Shown piece by piece: positions 1 through 7,889 of a DNA stretch of 64,000 nt. Below the pieces are notes generated by a model. The model saw nothing but the letters and a program-made list of their open reading frames with translations, was not told where the DNA came from and searched no databases. Where the stretch lies: the NCBI RefSeq assembly GCF_005747095.1, contig NZ_SWLG01000004.1, positions 124,001-188,000 of the forward strand, read 5' to 3'. How positions within the stretch are numbered: the first letter of the stretch is position 1; every line of letters starts with the position of its first letter. The stretch comes from Exobacillus caeni. Its GTDB lineage: Bacteria > Bacillota > Bacilli > Bacillales > Guptibacillaceae. The position numbers and the translations under genes are program-made.

Positions 1-1175
1 TTGACCAGCCTTTACTTGAGGTGCAAACGGATAAGGTAACAGCGGAATTAACTGCTCCTTCTGCTGGGAAAATCAAAGAATTGCTTGTAAAACCCGGTGA
101 TGTTGTTGAAGTAGGAACAACCCTTGTTACGATAGAAACTGAATCAAAAGAGCCTGTGGCTGTACAGAAATCTAAACAGGCAGAAAAGGAACCTGCTTCA
201 AACACCAGGTCTTTTGAAAAGTTGTTAAGCCGATCTCCGGGAAACGATAAGACGCACCGTGTGCTAGCAGCTCCATATACAAGAAAAATTGCGCGTGAGA
301 ACGGCATTGATATTGAAAAGGTAACCGGAACTGGCTCTGCCGGAAGAGTACTCGATGAAGATGTTTATAACTATTTAAACAACGGTGAAACGGCCAAAGA
401 ATATCAAACGGAGGCAGCATCTTCAAGTTCTGCTGAACAAGTTGCTGAGAAAACCGAGGCACAAACCGGGGCACCAGCTGAAAGAAAAACGATCCCGTTT
501 AAAGGTAGACGCAAGCAGATCGCCAGAAAAATGACACAGTCGTTATATACCATTCCACACGTCACCCATTTCGATGAAGTGGATGTTACCAACATTCTGG
601 AGCTAAAAAAAGAGTTGCAGGATTCAAAAGGAATCAAAATATCAGTCCCTGCTTTTCTCTTGAAAGCGCTTGCCCTGACATTAAAAGAGTTTCCGATCTT
701 TAATTCGAGGCTTGACGAGGAAAAAGAAGAAATTGTACTGCACGATCACATAAACCTTGGCATTGCAACAGATGCAGAAGAAGGATTGATCGTACCTGTT
801 TTAATGGATGCACAAAACCTTTCGATTAAAGAAATTCACAGCAGGGTCAAAGAGCTGACTAAAAAGGCCCAAACGAACCAGCTTACCCATGCGGATTTAA
901 AAGGCGGAACGTTTACCGTGAGCAATGTTGGCCCGCTTGGCAGCACAGGTGCCACACCGATTATCAATTATCCGGAAGTAGCGCTCATGGCCTTCCATAA
1001 AACGAAAAAGATGCCGGTCGTACGCGGTGAAGATCAAATTGTTATTCGCTCGATGATGAATGTTTCTGTAACCTTTGACCATCGAGTGATTGATGGCGGT
1101 GCTTCCGTTGCATTTACGAATCGATTCATGGAATATGTTGAAAATCCATCCATCATGCTATTGGAGTTGGTCTAA
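1..1175 (+). CDS. Dihydrolipoamide acyltransferase, E2 of a 2-oxoacid dehydrogenase (5' end missing)
   Basis: E2 carries a swinging lipoyl arm and transfers the acyl group to CoA in a cytoplasmic 2-oxoacid dehydrogenase complex. The reading frame is open to the window edge, so the first part of the lipoyl domain is missing; the lipoylated lysine lies in the visible motif EVQTDKV. An E3-binding domain follows, about residues 81-118 counted from base 21 (VLAAPYTRKIARENGI). An Ala/Glu-rich linker leads to the catalytic domain, which ends with the active-site motif DHRVIDGG. The stop codon abuts the E3 start with no gap, so E2 and E3 are the last two genes of an operon whose E1 genes lie upstream. 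Whether the complex is pyruvate-, branched-chain- or acetoin-type cannot be decided here. Confidence 0.93.
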   Translation, partial: DQPLLEVQTDKVTAELTAPSAGKIKELLVKPGDVVEVGTTLVTIETESKEPVAVQKSKQAEKEPASNTRSFEKLLSRSPGNDKTHRVLAAPYTRKIARENGIDIEKVTGTGSAGRVLDEDVYNYLNNGETAKEYQTEAASSSSAEQVAEKTEAQTGAPAERKTIPFKGRRKQIARKMTQSLYTIPHVTHFDEVDVTNILELKKELQDSKGIKISVPAFLLKALALTLKEFPIFNSRLDEEKEEIVLHDHINLGIATDAEEGLIVPVLMDAQNLSIKEIHSRVKELTKKAQTNQLTHADLKGGTFTVSNVGPLGSTGATPIINYPEVALMAFHKTKKMPVVRGEDQIVIRSMMNVSVTFDHRVIDGGASVAFTNRFMEYVENPSIMLLELV

Positions 1176-2618
1176 ATGGTTGTCGGCGAAATTCTTGAAG
1201 AAAGAGAACTCATCATCATTGGCGGAGGACCAGGAGGATATTCAGCGGCGATCAGAGCTGCCCAGCTCGGTATGGAAGTGACGCTTGTGGAAAAAGGAAA
1301 GCCAGGGGGCATTTGCCTGCATCATGGTTGTATTCCTTCCAAGGTGTTAACACAGGCAGCCTCTAAGTTCAAGGATGCCAAGAACTTAGAGGAATTTGGA
1401 ATATCCGTTGGGGAAGCGGAATTTTCTTTTGAAAGATGGCAGAACAAAAAGAAAAATGTGGTAGACGGTCTTTCTAAAGGTGTTGAAGGCCTGCTGAAAG
1501 CGAATGGGGTGGAAGTGATCCAGGGGACCGCTTCTTTTACTTCAAATGATAAAATTGGCATCGAACAGGATGAAAAGTTTGAAGCGTTCCGTTTTGAAAA
1601 TGCCATAATTGCTACTGGAAGTACTCCGCTGGTTCCGGAATTTCTTAAAGAACTACACGAGCGGATATTAAGTCCTTATTCCGTGTTTCAATTAGAGGAG
1701 CTGCCCGAACATTTAGTTGTGTACGGGTCAGATTATATTTCTCTTGAGATCGCTACTAGCTTCCGTATGCTTGGTTCTAATGTAACATTAGTGTTAGATG
1801 ATAAAAAAGATACATTTGAATTCGATAATGCCATCACAAAAGAACTAACAAGAGTGTTAAAGAAAAATAAGATTAAACTGATAAAAGGTTCAGAAGTAAA
1901 AGAGCTTAAAACAAATGAAAACGGTGTACAGCTGACCGTCCATTCCTCCGGTGAAACGATAACCATAGAAGGAAGCCACTTCTTCTATTCGGTTGGACAC
2001 CGTCCAAATCTTGAGAATGTCGGTATCCAATTTTCAGATGTAACGTTAAATGAGGAAGGATTTATTGAAATCAATAACCAATGCCAGACTTCAGTACCGT
2101 CCATCTTTGCAATAGGAGATATCACTGCAGGACCGGCTTTTGCTAACAAAGCGGCAAAGCAGGGAAAGACAGCGGCAGAATGCCTCGCTGGAATACCATC
2201 TGAGCATAGCCTTGCCTTGATTCCAACTGTTGTACACACCGCCCCGCCTATTGCGGCAGTAGGCTTAACAGAAGAAGAAGCTGCGGAAGAAGGTTATCAT
2301 GTGAAAACAGGCCAATTTTCGATGGCCGGAAACGGGTTTGCGAGTATTATCGGGAAAAAAGATGGTGTTATGAAGCTTGTTTCCGATGCTGAAACAGATA
2401 GGGTCTTAGGTTTTCATGTTATGAGCGAGGGAGCGATAGAGCTGATCGATAAAGGTGTTCTCGCCATGGAAATGGTTGCTAGAGACGAGGATATTATGTA
2501 CCCTTATTATCCTCATCCGAGCTTAAATGAAGGCTGGCTTGAAGCAAGTGAAGCATTAAAAGAAAAGGCGATCCACATCCCGCCTGCCAAAAAGAAAAAG
2601 CCCGTGAGTACAAACTAA
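1176..2618 (+). CDS. Dihydrolipoamide dehydrogenase (E3) family flavoprotein
   Basis: E3 reoxidises dihydrolipoamide with FAD and NAD+. The FAD motif GGGPGG is at residues 16-21. The redox pair C47/C52 sits in GGICLHHGCIPSK, and the C-terminal His447/Glu452 dyad lies in PHPSLNE. At 480 residues the length is normal. The ATG starts directly after the E2 stop codon, with GGAG inside the E2 3' end, so translation is probably coupled. Oddity: the second (NAD) Rossmann motif reads GSDYISLE at residues 184-191 where the family has GGGYIG(L/I)E, so two of three glycines are replaced. The protein may use NAD poorly or differently, or simply be a divergent E3. Family call is secure; the exact complex is not. 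Confidence 0.9.
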   Translation: MVVGEILEERELIIIGGGPGGYSAAIRAAQLGMEVTLVEKGKPGGICLHHGCIPSKVLTQAASKFKDAKNLEEFGISVGEAEFSFERWQNKKKNVVDGLSKGVEGLLKANGVEVIQGTASFTSNDKIGIEQDEKFEAFRFENAIIATGSTPLVPEFLKELHERILSPYSVFQLEELPEHLVVYGSDYISLEIATSFRMLGSNVTLVLDDKKDTFEFDNAITKELTRVLKKNKIKLIKGSEVKELKTNENGVQLTVHSSGETITIEGSHFFYSVGHRPNLENVGIQFSDVTLNEEGFIEINNQCQTSVPSIFAIGDITAGPAFANKAAKQGKTAAECLAGIPSEHSLALIPTVVHTAPPIAAVGLTEEEAAEEGYHVKTGQFSMAGNGFASIIGKKDGVMKLVSDAETDRVLGFHVMSEGAIELIDKGVLAMEMVARDEDIMYPYYPHPSLNEGWLEASEALKEKAIHIPPAKKKKPVSTN

Positions 2619-2668
2619 AAGGTAACCACCACCAGGGCTTTCAAAAAAAGTAATCCGATTAGAATTAG

Positions 2669-2697
2669 CCACAACCTATAAGGTTGTGGTGTTTTTG
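2669..2697 (+). terminator. Rho-independent terminator after the E2-E3 operon
   Basis: A perfect 9-bp stem (CCACAACCT/AGGTTGTGG) with a 3-nt loop is followed by TGTTTTTGTT. Confidence 0.85.
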
Positions 2698-2815
2698 TTG
2701 CAATTTTGTTAACATCCTATAGGATGTCGGCTTCTCATGAATGAGTTTTGCAAGGAAGGGTATAGATATAGGTCTCCTAATCGAGCAATTTTCTTTAGAA
2801 AGAAGGCGCGTTAAC

Positions 2816-4222
2816 TTGCGGAATGAACATGTTGTTAAACAAACCATCCAGCATCGGCAAAAGCAAAAAGCTAAAAGGGGAGAAGGCCATAAGCTGCACT
2901 GGTGGCAGTTGTCTTTGATTGGAATCGGTTCGATTATCGGAGCTGGATTCTTTCTAGGTACAGGATTGTCCATCGAGAGAGCTGGACCCTCAGTTCTTAT
3001 CGATTACCTGATTGCAGGGATTGTAGCATTTCTGGTTTTTAGTGCATTCGCAGAGATGTCAGTTCATGATAAAGAGACTGGCTCATTTAGAAAATATGCG
3101 CAAGAAGCTTTCGGTAGGCCGTTAGGATTCATGAGCGGGTGGATGTACTGGATCTCTGGCATTCTTATTATGGCAAGTGAAATTACTGCACTGGCATTGT
3201 TCACGCAATACTGGTTTCCGGCAGCGCCTTTATGGCTGCTAATGGTTTTGTATACTGCAACTGGGATTGGGATCAACCTTCTTGGAGTGAGAAACTTCGG
3301 TACGATTGAATCCCTTTTTGCAGTTGTGAAAATTGCAACGCTTATCGGTTTTATTGTTTTTGGCTTACTTTATTTGTTTCACTTTATTCATCCTGTAAGT
3401 TCAGTTGAGTCAGGGGGCGTTGGCTTTTCACAGTGGTTCCCCCATGGTGCGATGGGTTCCTGGACAGCGCTGATTTTTGTCCTGTTTTCATTTGGGGGCA
3501 TCGCTGTTGTCGGTTTGATGTCCAGCGAACTGGAAGATAAGAACGACACGCCGAAATCAGGGATCGCAATGGTAATCGCTCTGGCGATTATTTATATACT
3601 GTCCCTCTTCTTCATTGTCTCGATGGTTACATGGGCAGCGATAAGTGAAGATGAGAGCCCTTTTGTCACAGCATTGTCTGTCTTTCATGTCCCTTATATC
3701 GGCTCCCTCTTTAACATCATTTTGATCACGGCTGCTTTTTCAACTATGGTCGGGGCGATGTTTTCGGTTACCAAAGTGATCGTCTCATTAGGGCGGGACG
3801 GAGATGCACCGTCAAAACTGGCAAAGTTTAATAAAAAGGGAGTAGCGGTGAGAGCATTAGGACTGAATGGTTTTGCACTCGGAGTAATGATTTTTATTTC
3901 TTATATACTCCCTGATAAAGTCTACGAATACCTGACAACAGCTGCTGGTATTATGCTGCTTTTAAATTGGGTTGTAATCCTTGCATCACAGATAAAGACG
4001 CGTAGTAGATATGAAGAAAACCCGGAGAAAAAAACATATTTTAAAATGTTAGGTGCTCCATTTTCTTCCTACCTCGGTATCGCCTTAATTGCTTTTGCAA
4101 TCGCAGGGGCATGGTTCCAGGATAGCGAAAGAATTGGACTACTAATCAGTATCGCGATTATCATGATCATATTTGCAGGCTATTTTGGAGCTAAGAAGTT
4201 TGCAGGTCATCACTTGGAATAA
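2816..4222 (+). CDS. APC-family amino-acid permease
   Basis: This is an integral membrane amino-acid transporter of the APC superfamily, with about twelve hydrophobic segments. TM1 carries the family signature IGIGSIIGAGFFLGTG, whose unwound glycine stretch binds the substrate carboxylate. The substrate cannot be told. The frame is open from an ATG at 2741, but that start has no clear Shine-Dalgarno and adds an unusual basic extension. TTG at 2816 has AGAAGG ten bases upstream and gives a normal short cytoplasmic tail before the KLHWWQLSLIG segment, so it is preferred. The gene is monocistronic, lying between two terminators. Confidence 0.85.
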   Translation: MRNEHVVKQTIQHRQKQKAKRGEGHKLHWWQLSLIGIGSIIGAGFFLGTGLSIERAGPSVLIDYLIAGIVAFLVFSAFAEMSVHDKETGSFRKYAQEAFGRPLGFMSGWMYWISGILIMASEITALALFTQYWFPAAPLWLLMVLYTATGIGINLLGVRNFGTIESLFAVVKIATLIGFIVFGLLYLFHFIHPVSSVESGGVGFSQWFPHGAMGSWTALIFVLFSFGGIAVVGLMSSELEDKNDTPKSGIAMVIALAIIYILSLFFIVSMVTWAAISEDESPFVTALSVFHVPYIGSLFNIILITAAFSTMVGAMFSVTKVIVSLGRDGDAPSKLAKFNKKGVAVRALGLNGFALGVMIFISYILPDKVYEYLTTAAGIMLLLNWVVILASQIKTRSRYEENPEKKTYFKMLGAPFSSYLGIALIAFAIAGAWFQDSERIGLLISIAIIMIIFAGYFGAKKFAGHHLE

Positions 4223-4253
4223 GCTAGCTATCAAAAATGCCGTCTGACCAGCT

Positions 4254-4284
4254 GCGGTGTGTGGAATGCCACACGCCGCTTTTC
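4254..4284 (+). terminator. Terminator after the permease gene
   Basis: An 11-bp stem (GCGGTGTGTGG with CCACACGCCGC, one G-T wobble) and a 4-nt loop are followed by TTTTC. Confidence 0.8.
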
Positions 4285-4318
4285 TTATTAAAAAGCATCT
4301 TTATTTAATTTTAAAATA

Positions 4319-4493
4319 AGGCTCTTTTCTAAAAAGATTGTTGCTATTGCGTAAAAGAGATAAACTGCGACATAACGGATGGATGACCGCTGCGGAAAGC
4401 GAACTGCCCGAAGTGGAAATCAATGTGGCAATTGCGTCGCAGTTCCTCTCAACTGTGAAGTTTATTAAGCAACAAAGTTTGCGAAAAGAGCCT
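4319..4493. mobile_element. Short MITE-like element (175 bp)
   Basis: The element is bounded by perfect 11-bp terminal inverted repeats, AGGCTCTTTTC at 4319-4329 and GAAAAGAGCCT at 4483-4493. It is flanked by the direct repeat AAAATA (4313-4318 and 4494-4499), which looks like a 6-bp target-site duplication. Both halves match the two ends of the longer copy at 54377-54857 in inverted orientation. The interior of the long copy is missing, and the junction falls in a GCGGAAA motif that also flanks the missing segment in the long copy. It has no transposase and no convincing ORF; a 79-codon open frame across it lacks a ribosome binding site. Confidence 0.8.
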
Positions 4494-4511
4494 AAAATAA
4501 TATACTATCTT

Positions 4512-5081
4512 TTAGCTTTTATGCGGAGGGTAATAAATAATCATCGTAACCTGGCATGGTTCATCTGTTTTGTTTAAGTAATAATGCTTAAACCCGGCAG
4601 TGAAGCGAATGCTTTGCCCAACTTCAAGTGTATAGGTTTCCTGTTCAATCTTGATTTCCATCTTGCCTTGTTCAACAAGAATGTATTCCTCTACACCGTT
4701 CGGATGTGCATTAGATTGATAGTCACAGCCCGGATCAAGTATAACGGAGAAAACTTCAAATGACTTTCCAGGTTCCATTGTAAAGAGTGGAATCACATGA
4801 AATTTACCTGTCTCTTCCTTTAACGGCTCGATCGCTTTCCTGTCGACTTTTTTTACAATCGGTTCTTCCTCTTCTAAAAATGTAGAAAAAGAAACCCCGA
4901 GTCCATTTGCAATTTTCCAGAGAGTGCTCACAGTAGGATTCGATGCCCCCCTTTCAATCTGGGCAAGCATCGGTTTACTTACTCCGGATAAACGTGCAAG
5001 CTTATCCAGACTCAAATGATTCTCCTCTCTCAACTTCTTTAAGTTCTCTCCGATCATTCGATTGAGCGCTACTTTTTCCAT
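4512..5081 (-). CDS. XRE-family regulator with C-terminal cupin domain
   Basis: This is a probable small-molecule-responsive repressor or activator of the divergent azlCD genes. The N-terminal helix-turn-helix spans about residues 10-65 (LKKLREENHLSLDKLARLSGVS, interrupted here only for description). The cupin barrel, about residues 100-185, contains GVEEYILVEQGKMEI. ATG 5081 has AGGAG seven bases upstream and gives 190 residues; the longer upstream frame to 5153 lacks a ribosome binding site. Divergence from azlCD across a 138-bp gap with palindromes suggests local control. In B. subtilis azlCD is controlled by the unrelated Lrp-type AzlB, so this is a different regulatory design. The effector is unknown. 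Confidence 0.88.
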   Translation of the reverse strand: MEKVALNRMIGENLKKLREENHLSLDKLARLSGVSKPMLAQIERGASNPTVSTLWKIANGLGVSFSTFLEEEEPIVKKVDRKAIEPLKEETGKFHVIPLFTMEPGKSFEVFSVILDPGCDYQSNAHPNGVEEYILVEQGKMEIKIEQETYTLEVGQSIRFTAGFKHYYLNKTDEPCQVTMIIYYPPHKS

Positions 5082-5147
5082 GAAAAATCTCCTGTCTATG
5101 TTAAAAATAGGGATATGTATCCATTTATAAAATTTTCCAACAATTAA

Positions 5148-5181
5148 TTGCATTATGTGTTATTATAACATACAATATGTT
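5148..5181 (+). promoter_or_regulatory. azlC promoter with overlapping palindromic operator candidates
   Basis: TTGCAT (5148-5153), a 17-bp spacer and TACAAT (5171-5176) form a good sigma-A promoter. The spacer contains the palindrome GTTATTATAAC (5159-5169). A second inverted repeat, AACATA-CAA-TATGTT, covers the -10 region (5167-5181). Both are plausible binding sites for the divergent XRE/cupin regulator; this is inferred, not shown. Confidence 0.55.
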
Positions 5182-5219
5182 TAATATATTATAACAGGTG
5201 AGTTGGAGGAGGGAAGCAT

Positions 5220-5936
5220 ATGCAGGCATCGACTGCGTACCAGCAAAGGAGTTCCGACTTTATAAGAGGAATCCAGGCAGGGCTTAGCATCGCGATAGGC
5301 TATATGCCCGTAGCGCTAACTTACGGATTGCTGGCAAAGACAACAGGACTATCGCTATTTGAAACAATCGCCATGAGTATGTTTGTATATGCTGGAGCAG
5401 CACAATACATCACATTGAGCCTTCTTGCTATCGGAACCGGTGCACTGGAAATCGTTTTTACAATATTCATCGTAAATATTCGGCATCTGTTAATGAGTGC
5501 TTCCGTTAATGAGAAAGTTGAAGAAGATTCGATATGGAAAAAAGCCCTCTATGCTTTTGGAATCACGGATGAGACATTTACAGTCGCAGCGACAAGAGAA
5601 GGAACAGTAACGACTGGTTTTATGTTCGGCTTATGCCTGGTCGCATACAGCAGCTGGGTAATCTTTTCTGGTGCGGGCCATCTGATAGGTTCTGCATTGC
5701 CGCAAACATTACAGGAAGCAATGGGAGTCGCATTGTACGCCATGTTTATAGGCCTGTTGGTACCATCGGTGAAAAAACAACGCAAAGTGCTTTATCTTGC
5801 AGTGGTTGCAGCTGTTCTAAACAGCTTGTTCACGGTGATGAATTTTTCTGCTGGATGGTCGATTGTTATGGCGACCCTAATCTCTGCAGTATCCATCGAA
5901 ATACTAACAGGAAAAGGGGAGAAGCCGGTTGAATGA
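5220..5936 (+). CDS. azlC: AzlC-family branched-chain amino-acid exporter, large subunit
   Basis: This is the large membrane subunit of the two-component LIV-E/AzlCD exporter for branched-chain amino acids and analogues. It has 238 residues, the family's usual size, with about seven to eight hydrophobic segments. The AzlC signature is visible as FVYAGAAQYITLSLL followed by NIRHLLMSASV. ATG 5220 follows GGAGGAGGG. The 3' end overlaps azlD by 8 bp, so the two are translationally coupled, as exporter subunits of this family normally are. Confidence 0.93.
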   Translation: MQASTAYQQRSSDFIRGIQAGLSIAIGYMPVALTYGLLAKTTGLSLFETIAMSMFVYAGAAQYITLSLLAIGTGALEIVFTIFIVNIRHLLMSASVNEKVEEDSIWKKALYAFGITDETFTVAATREGTVTTGFMFGLCLVAYSSWVIFSGAGHLIGSALPQTLQEAMGVALYAMFIGLLVPSVKKQRKVLYLAVVAAVLNSLFTVMNFSAGWSIVMATLISAVSIEILTGKGEKPVE

Positions 5937-6234
5937 ATCAGTCATATTGATCATCCTTGGCATGGCAGTTGTAACGTATATACCCCGGATGGTTCCGCTT
6001 GTCTTTTTTAATTCAGAACATATTCATCCAAAAGTGCAAAACATTTTAAAAAATGTGCCGTTTGCGATTCTGGGAGCTCTTATTTTCCCAGGGATCCTGA
6101 CAATCAACGAAGATATTTGGTTTGGTATTGTTGGCGCAGCAGCTGCTTTTATCGCCGCGTATTTTGGCGCTAACTTGATTTTTGTAGTATTGAGTTCGAT
6201 AGCTGTTTTAAGTGTTTATGCATATTTTATCTGA
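5929..6234 (+). CDS. azlD: AzlD-family exporter small subunit
   Basis: This 101-residue, three- to four-helix membrane protein is the partner of AzlC. The AzlD core motif TYIPRMVPLVFF is present near the N-terminus. The start is TTG at 5929, inside the last codons of azlC and preceded by GGGGAGAAG, which gives the usual overlap for a 1:1 complex. There is no sign of degradation. Confidence 0.9.
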   Translation: MNESVILIILGMAVVTYIPRMVPLVFFNSEHIHPKVQNILKNVPFAILGALIFPGILTINEDIWFGIVGAAAAFIAAYFGANLIFVVLSSIAVLSVYAYFI

Positions 6235-6327
6235 TTGTAGCATTTTTTAAAATATATAAATAATTTTTTCTTTTGCAAGTGGTCGAACAAAATGATTCGT
6301 TCAAAAAGCGCCCGGGGAGGGAACCAT

Positions 6328-6450
6328 ATGTGGTTTCGCTTTATCGTAATCGGTTTGTTCTCGTTAACAGCTGTTTCCCTGATGGTTTTTCAGTCCATTG
6401 AGATTGTTAGTGCTTTTGTTAGTTTTTACATTGAAAATAGAGGTAAGTAA
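6328..6450 (+). CDS. 40-residue single-pass membrane peptide, unknown function
   Basis: ATG 6328 follows GGGGAGGGAACCAT. The peptide begins MWFRFIVIGLFSLT, has one hydrophobic helix of about 20 residues, and ends with a short charged tail (IENRGK). A cruciform terminator follows directly. The good ribosome binding site, membrane-helix composition and dedicated terminator support a real gene; no family is recognised. It could be read from azlCD transcripts or from its own promoter. Confidence 0.6.
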   Translation: MWFRFIVIGLFSLTAVSLMVFQSIEIVSAFVSFYIENRGK

Positions 6451-6480
6451 AAGGCTGGAAAAAATACTTTAGCTAAAGGA

Positions 6481-6540
6481 AAATCCGAACGATGATTCAA
6501 AATTCTTTCACCAGAATTGGAATTAGTTCGGATTTTTTTA
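6481..6540 (+). terminator. Branched terminator after the small membrane gene
   Basis: The outer stem AAATCCGAAC (6481-6490) pairs with GTTCGGATTT (6526-6535). An inner stem AATTCT/AGAATT folds inside it. A TTTTT tail follows. Confidence 0.75.
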
Positions 6541-6817
6541 TTATTTATTTCTAGTTTTTCGACTATCCATTACATTAAAACGATATTGTGGTGCCGAACC
6601 CGCTACGAAAATATACTTTGTCTGTGAAAAAGCCGATAGGAAATCCACATTAATTTTGTAATGGGTTTCCCTTATACCAGTCGAATGCTGTAACCCTTTT
6701 TAGGCAGAATACTTAGCTATCATACTTCATCCGATAAAACGAACCATTTGGAAAATGGAAGGGAATATGGTTTACTGTAAATATTAAATTGCACTCTAAT
6801 TCTAGAAAAGGATGAAT
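6541..6817. other. Intergenic region with no recognised feature
   Basis: This is AT-rich sequence between the terminator and the HAD gene. I see no ORF with a ribosome binding site and no clear RNA structure. A promoter for the HAD gene must lie here but no convincing -35/-10 pair stands out. Confidence 0.5.
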
Positions 6818-7681
6818 ATGATGAAATGCATAGCGATCGACATGGACGGTACGTTATTGAACGAAATGCAGGAAGTAAGTAGAGAAAACATCGAAGCGAT
6901 TCAAAAAGCACAGCAGCAAGGCGTTACTGTCGTTCTTGCAACCGGAAGAGCGTACACTGGTGCATTGCGTCCGCTCGAACGTTCCGGCCTCACGTTACCA
7001 GCTATTTGCTATAACGGAGCCGAGATAAGAAATGAAGACGGCAGTGTTCTTGCGAGCGTTTCGCTTCAATTAGATCAGGTTCAACAGATGAAGAGAACCT
7101 TAGAAGACAATAATATTTATTATCAGGTCTTCACCAACAATGGGATATACACGGATGATTATGAAGGGACGATAAAGATTATTATCGGTATTATGAAGAA
7201 CGCCAATCCTGATATGACCAGGGAAGAACTTGTAAAAGGGGCAGAGCAGCAGTTTGAAGATTTAAAACTGATCCATGTTACGGATTATAATGAAGTTTTA
7301 GAACAGCCCAATATCGAAGTTTACAAGCTGCTTAGCTTTTCAAAAGACCCTGCACTTGAAAAGGTAAGGGAGCAGATTGATCAAATCGAAAATGTAGTGG
7401 TCACTACTTCCGGGTATAATAACCTTGAAATAAACCATCAGAATGCACAAAAGGGTATTGCATTAAAAAACTTTACAGAGCGCAAGAACATTCCTTTAAA
7501 ACAAACGATGGCCGTTGGAGACAACTACAACGACGTGTCGATGTTTAAAGCAGCCGGCATCTCAGCTGCAATGGGAAATGCAGAGGAAGAAATCCAAAAA
7601 ATGTGCACGTTTATTACTAAAAGCAATGAAGAACATGGTGTAGCACATGCGATCGAAAAGTTTTTGGCAGACGGGAAATAG
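6818..7681 (+). CDS. Cof-type HAD-superfamily phosphatase
   Basis: This is a cytoplasmic Mg-dependent phosphatase of the Cof/YkrA type, usually acting on sugar phosphates, FMN or PLP. HAD motif I is IDMDGTLL near the N-terminus, motif II includes ATGRAYTGA, and motif IV is AVGDNYNDVSMF near the C-terminus. The C2-type cap lies between. About 288 residues is normal for the family. Two or three adjacent ATGs occur (6812, 6818, 6821); 6818 is best spaced from AAAAGG. The gene stands alone before a strong terminator. The substrate cannot be predicted. Confidence 0.9.
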   Translation: MMKCIAIDMDGTLLNEMQEVSRENIEAIQKAQQQGVTVVLATGRAYTGALRPLERSGLTLPAICYNGAEIRNEDGSVLASVSLQLDQVQQMKRTLEDNNIYYQVFTNNGIYTDDYEGTIKIIIGIMKNANPDMTREELVKGAEQQFEDLKLIHVTDYNEVLEQPNIEVYKLLSFSKDPALEKVREQIDQIENVVVTTSGYNNLEINHQNAQKGIALKNFTERKNIPLKQTMAVGDNYNDVSMFKAAGISAAMGNAEEEIQKMCTFITKSNEEHGVAHAIEKFLADGK

Positions 7682-7836
7682 TAGGATTTGACTGAATTTA
7701 TTTGGAAGAGTTTGGCTGTTCAAAATTCTGGGAATGAAGCTACCATGGGAGACAATCCCTACGATGATTTTTTCCAACTTTGGATGCGCGCATCACCTTT
7801 TTAATTGGCCAAGCAAAAATGAGAGCATTAAAATAA

Positions 7837-7873
7837 GCAAAACCGGCACCCCTACCGGCTTTGCTTTTTTTTT
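7837..7873 (+). terminator. Terminator between the HAD gene and the convergent phn operon
   Basis: GCAAAACCGG pairs with CCGGCTTTGC (one G-T wobble) around an 8-nt loop, followed by nine T residues on the plus strand. The stem may also serve the minus-strand phn operon. Confidence 0.8.
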
Positions 7874-7889
7874 ATTTTTTCCAACGTTT

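Noticed and set aside
4338-4577. 79-codon plus-strand frame across the short MITE-like element
   Set aside because: It lacks a Shine-Dalgarno, extends past the element into antisense of the XRE gene, and is explained by the element.
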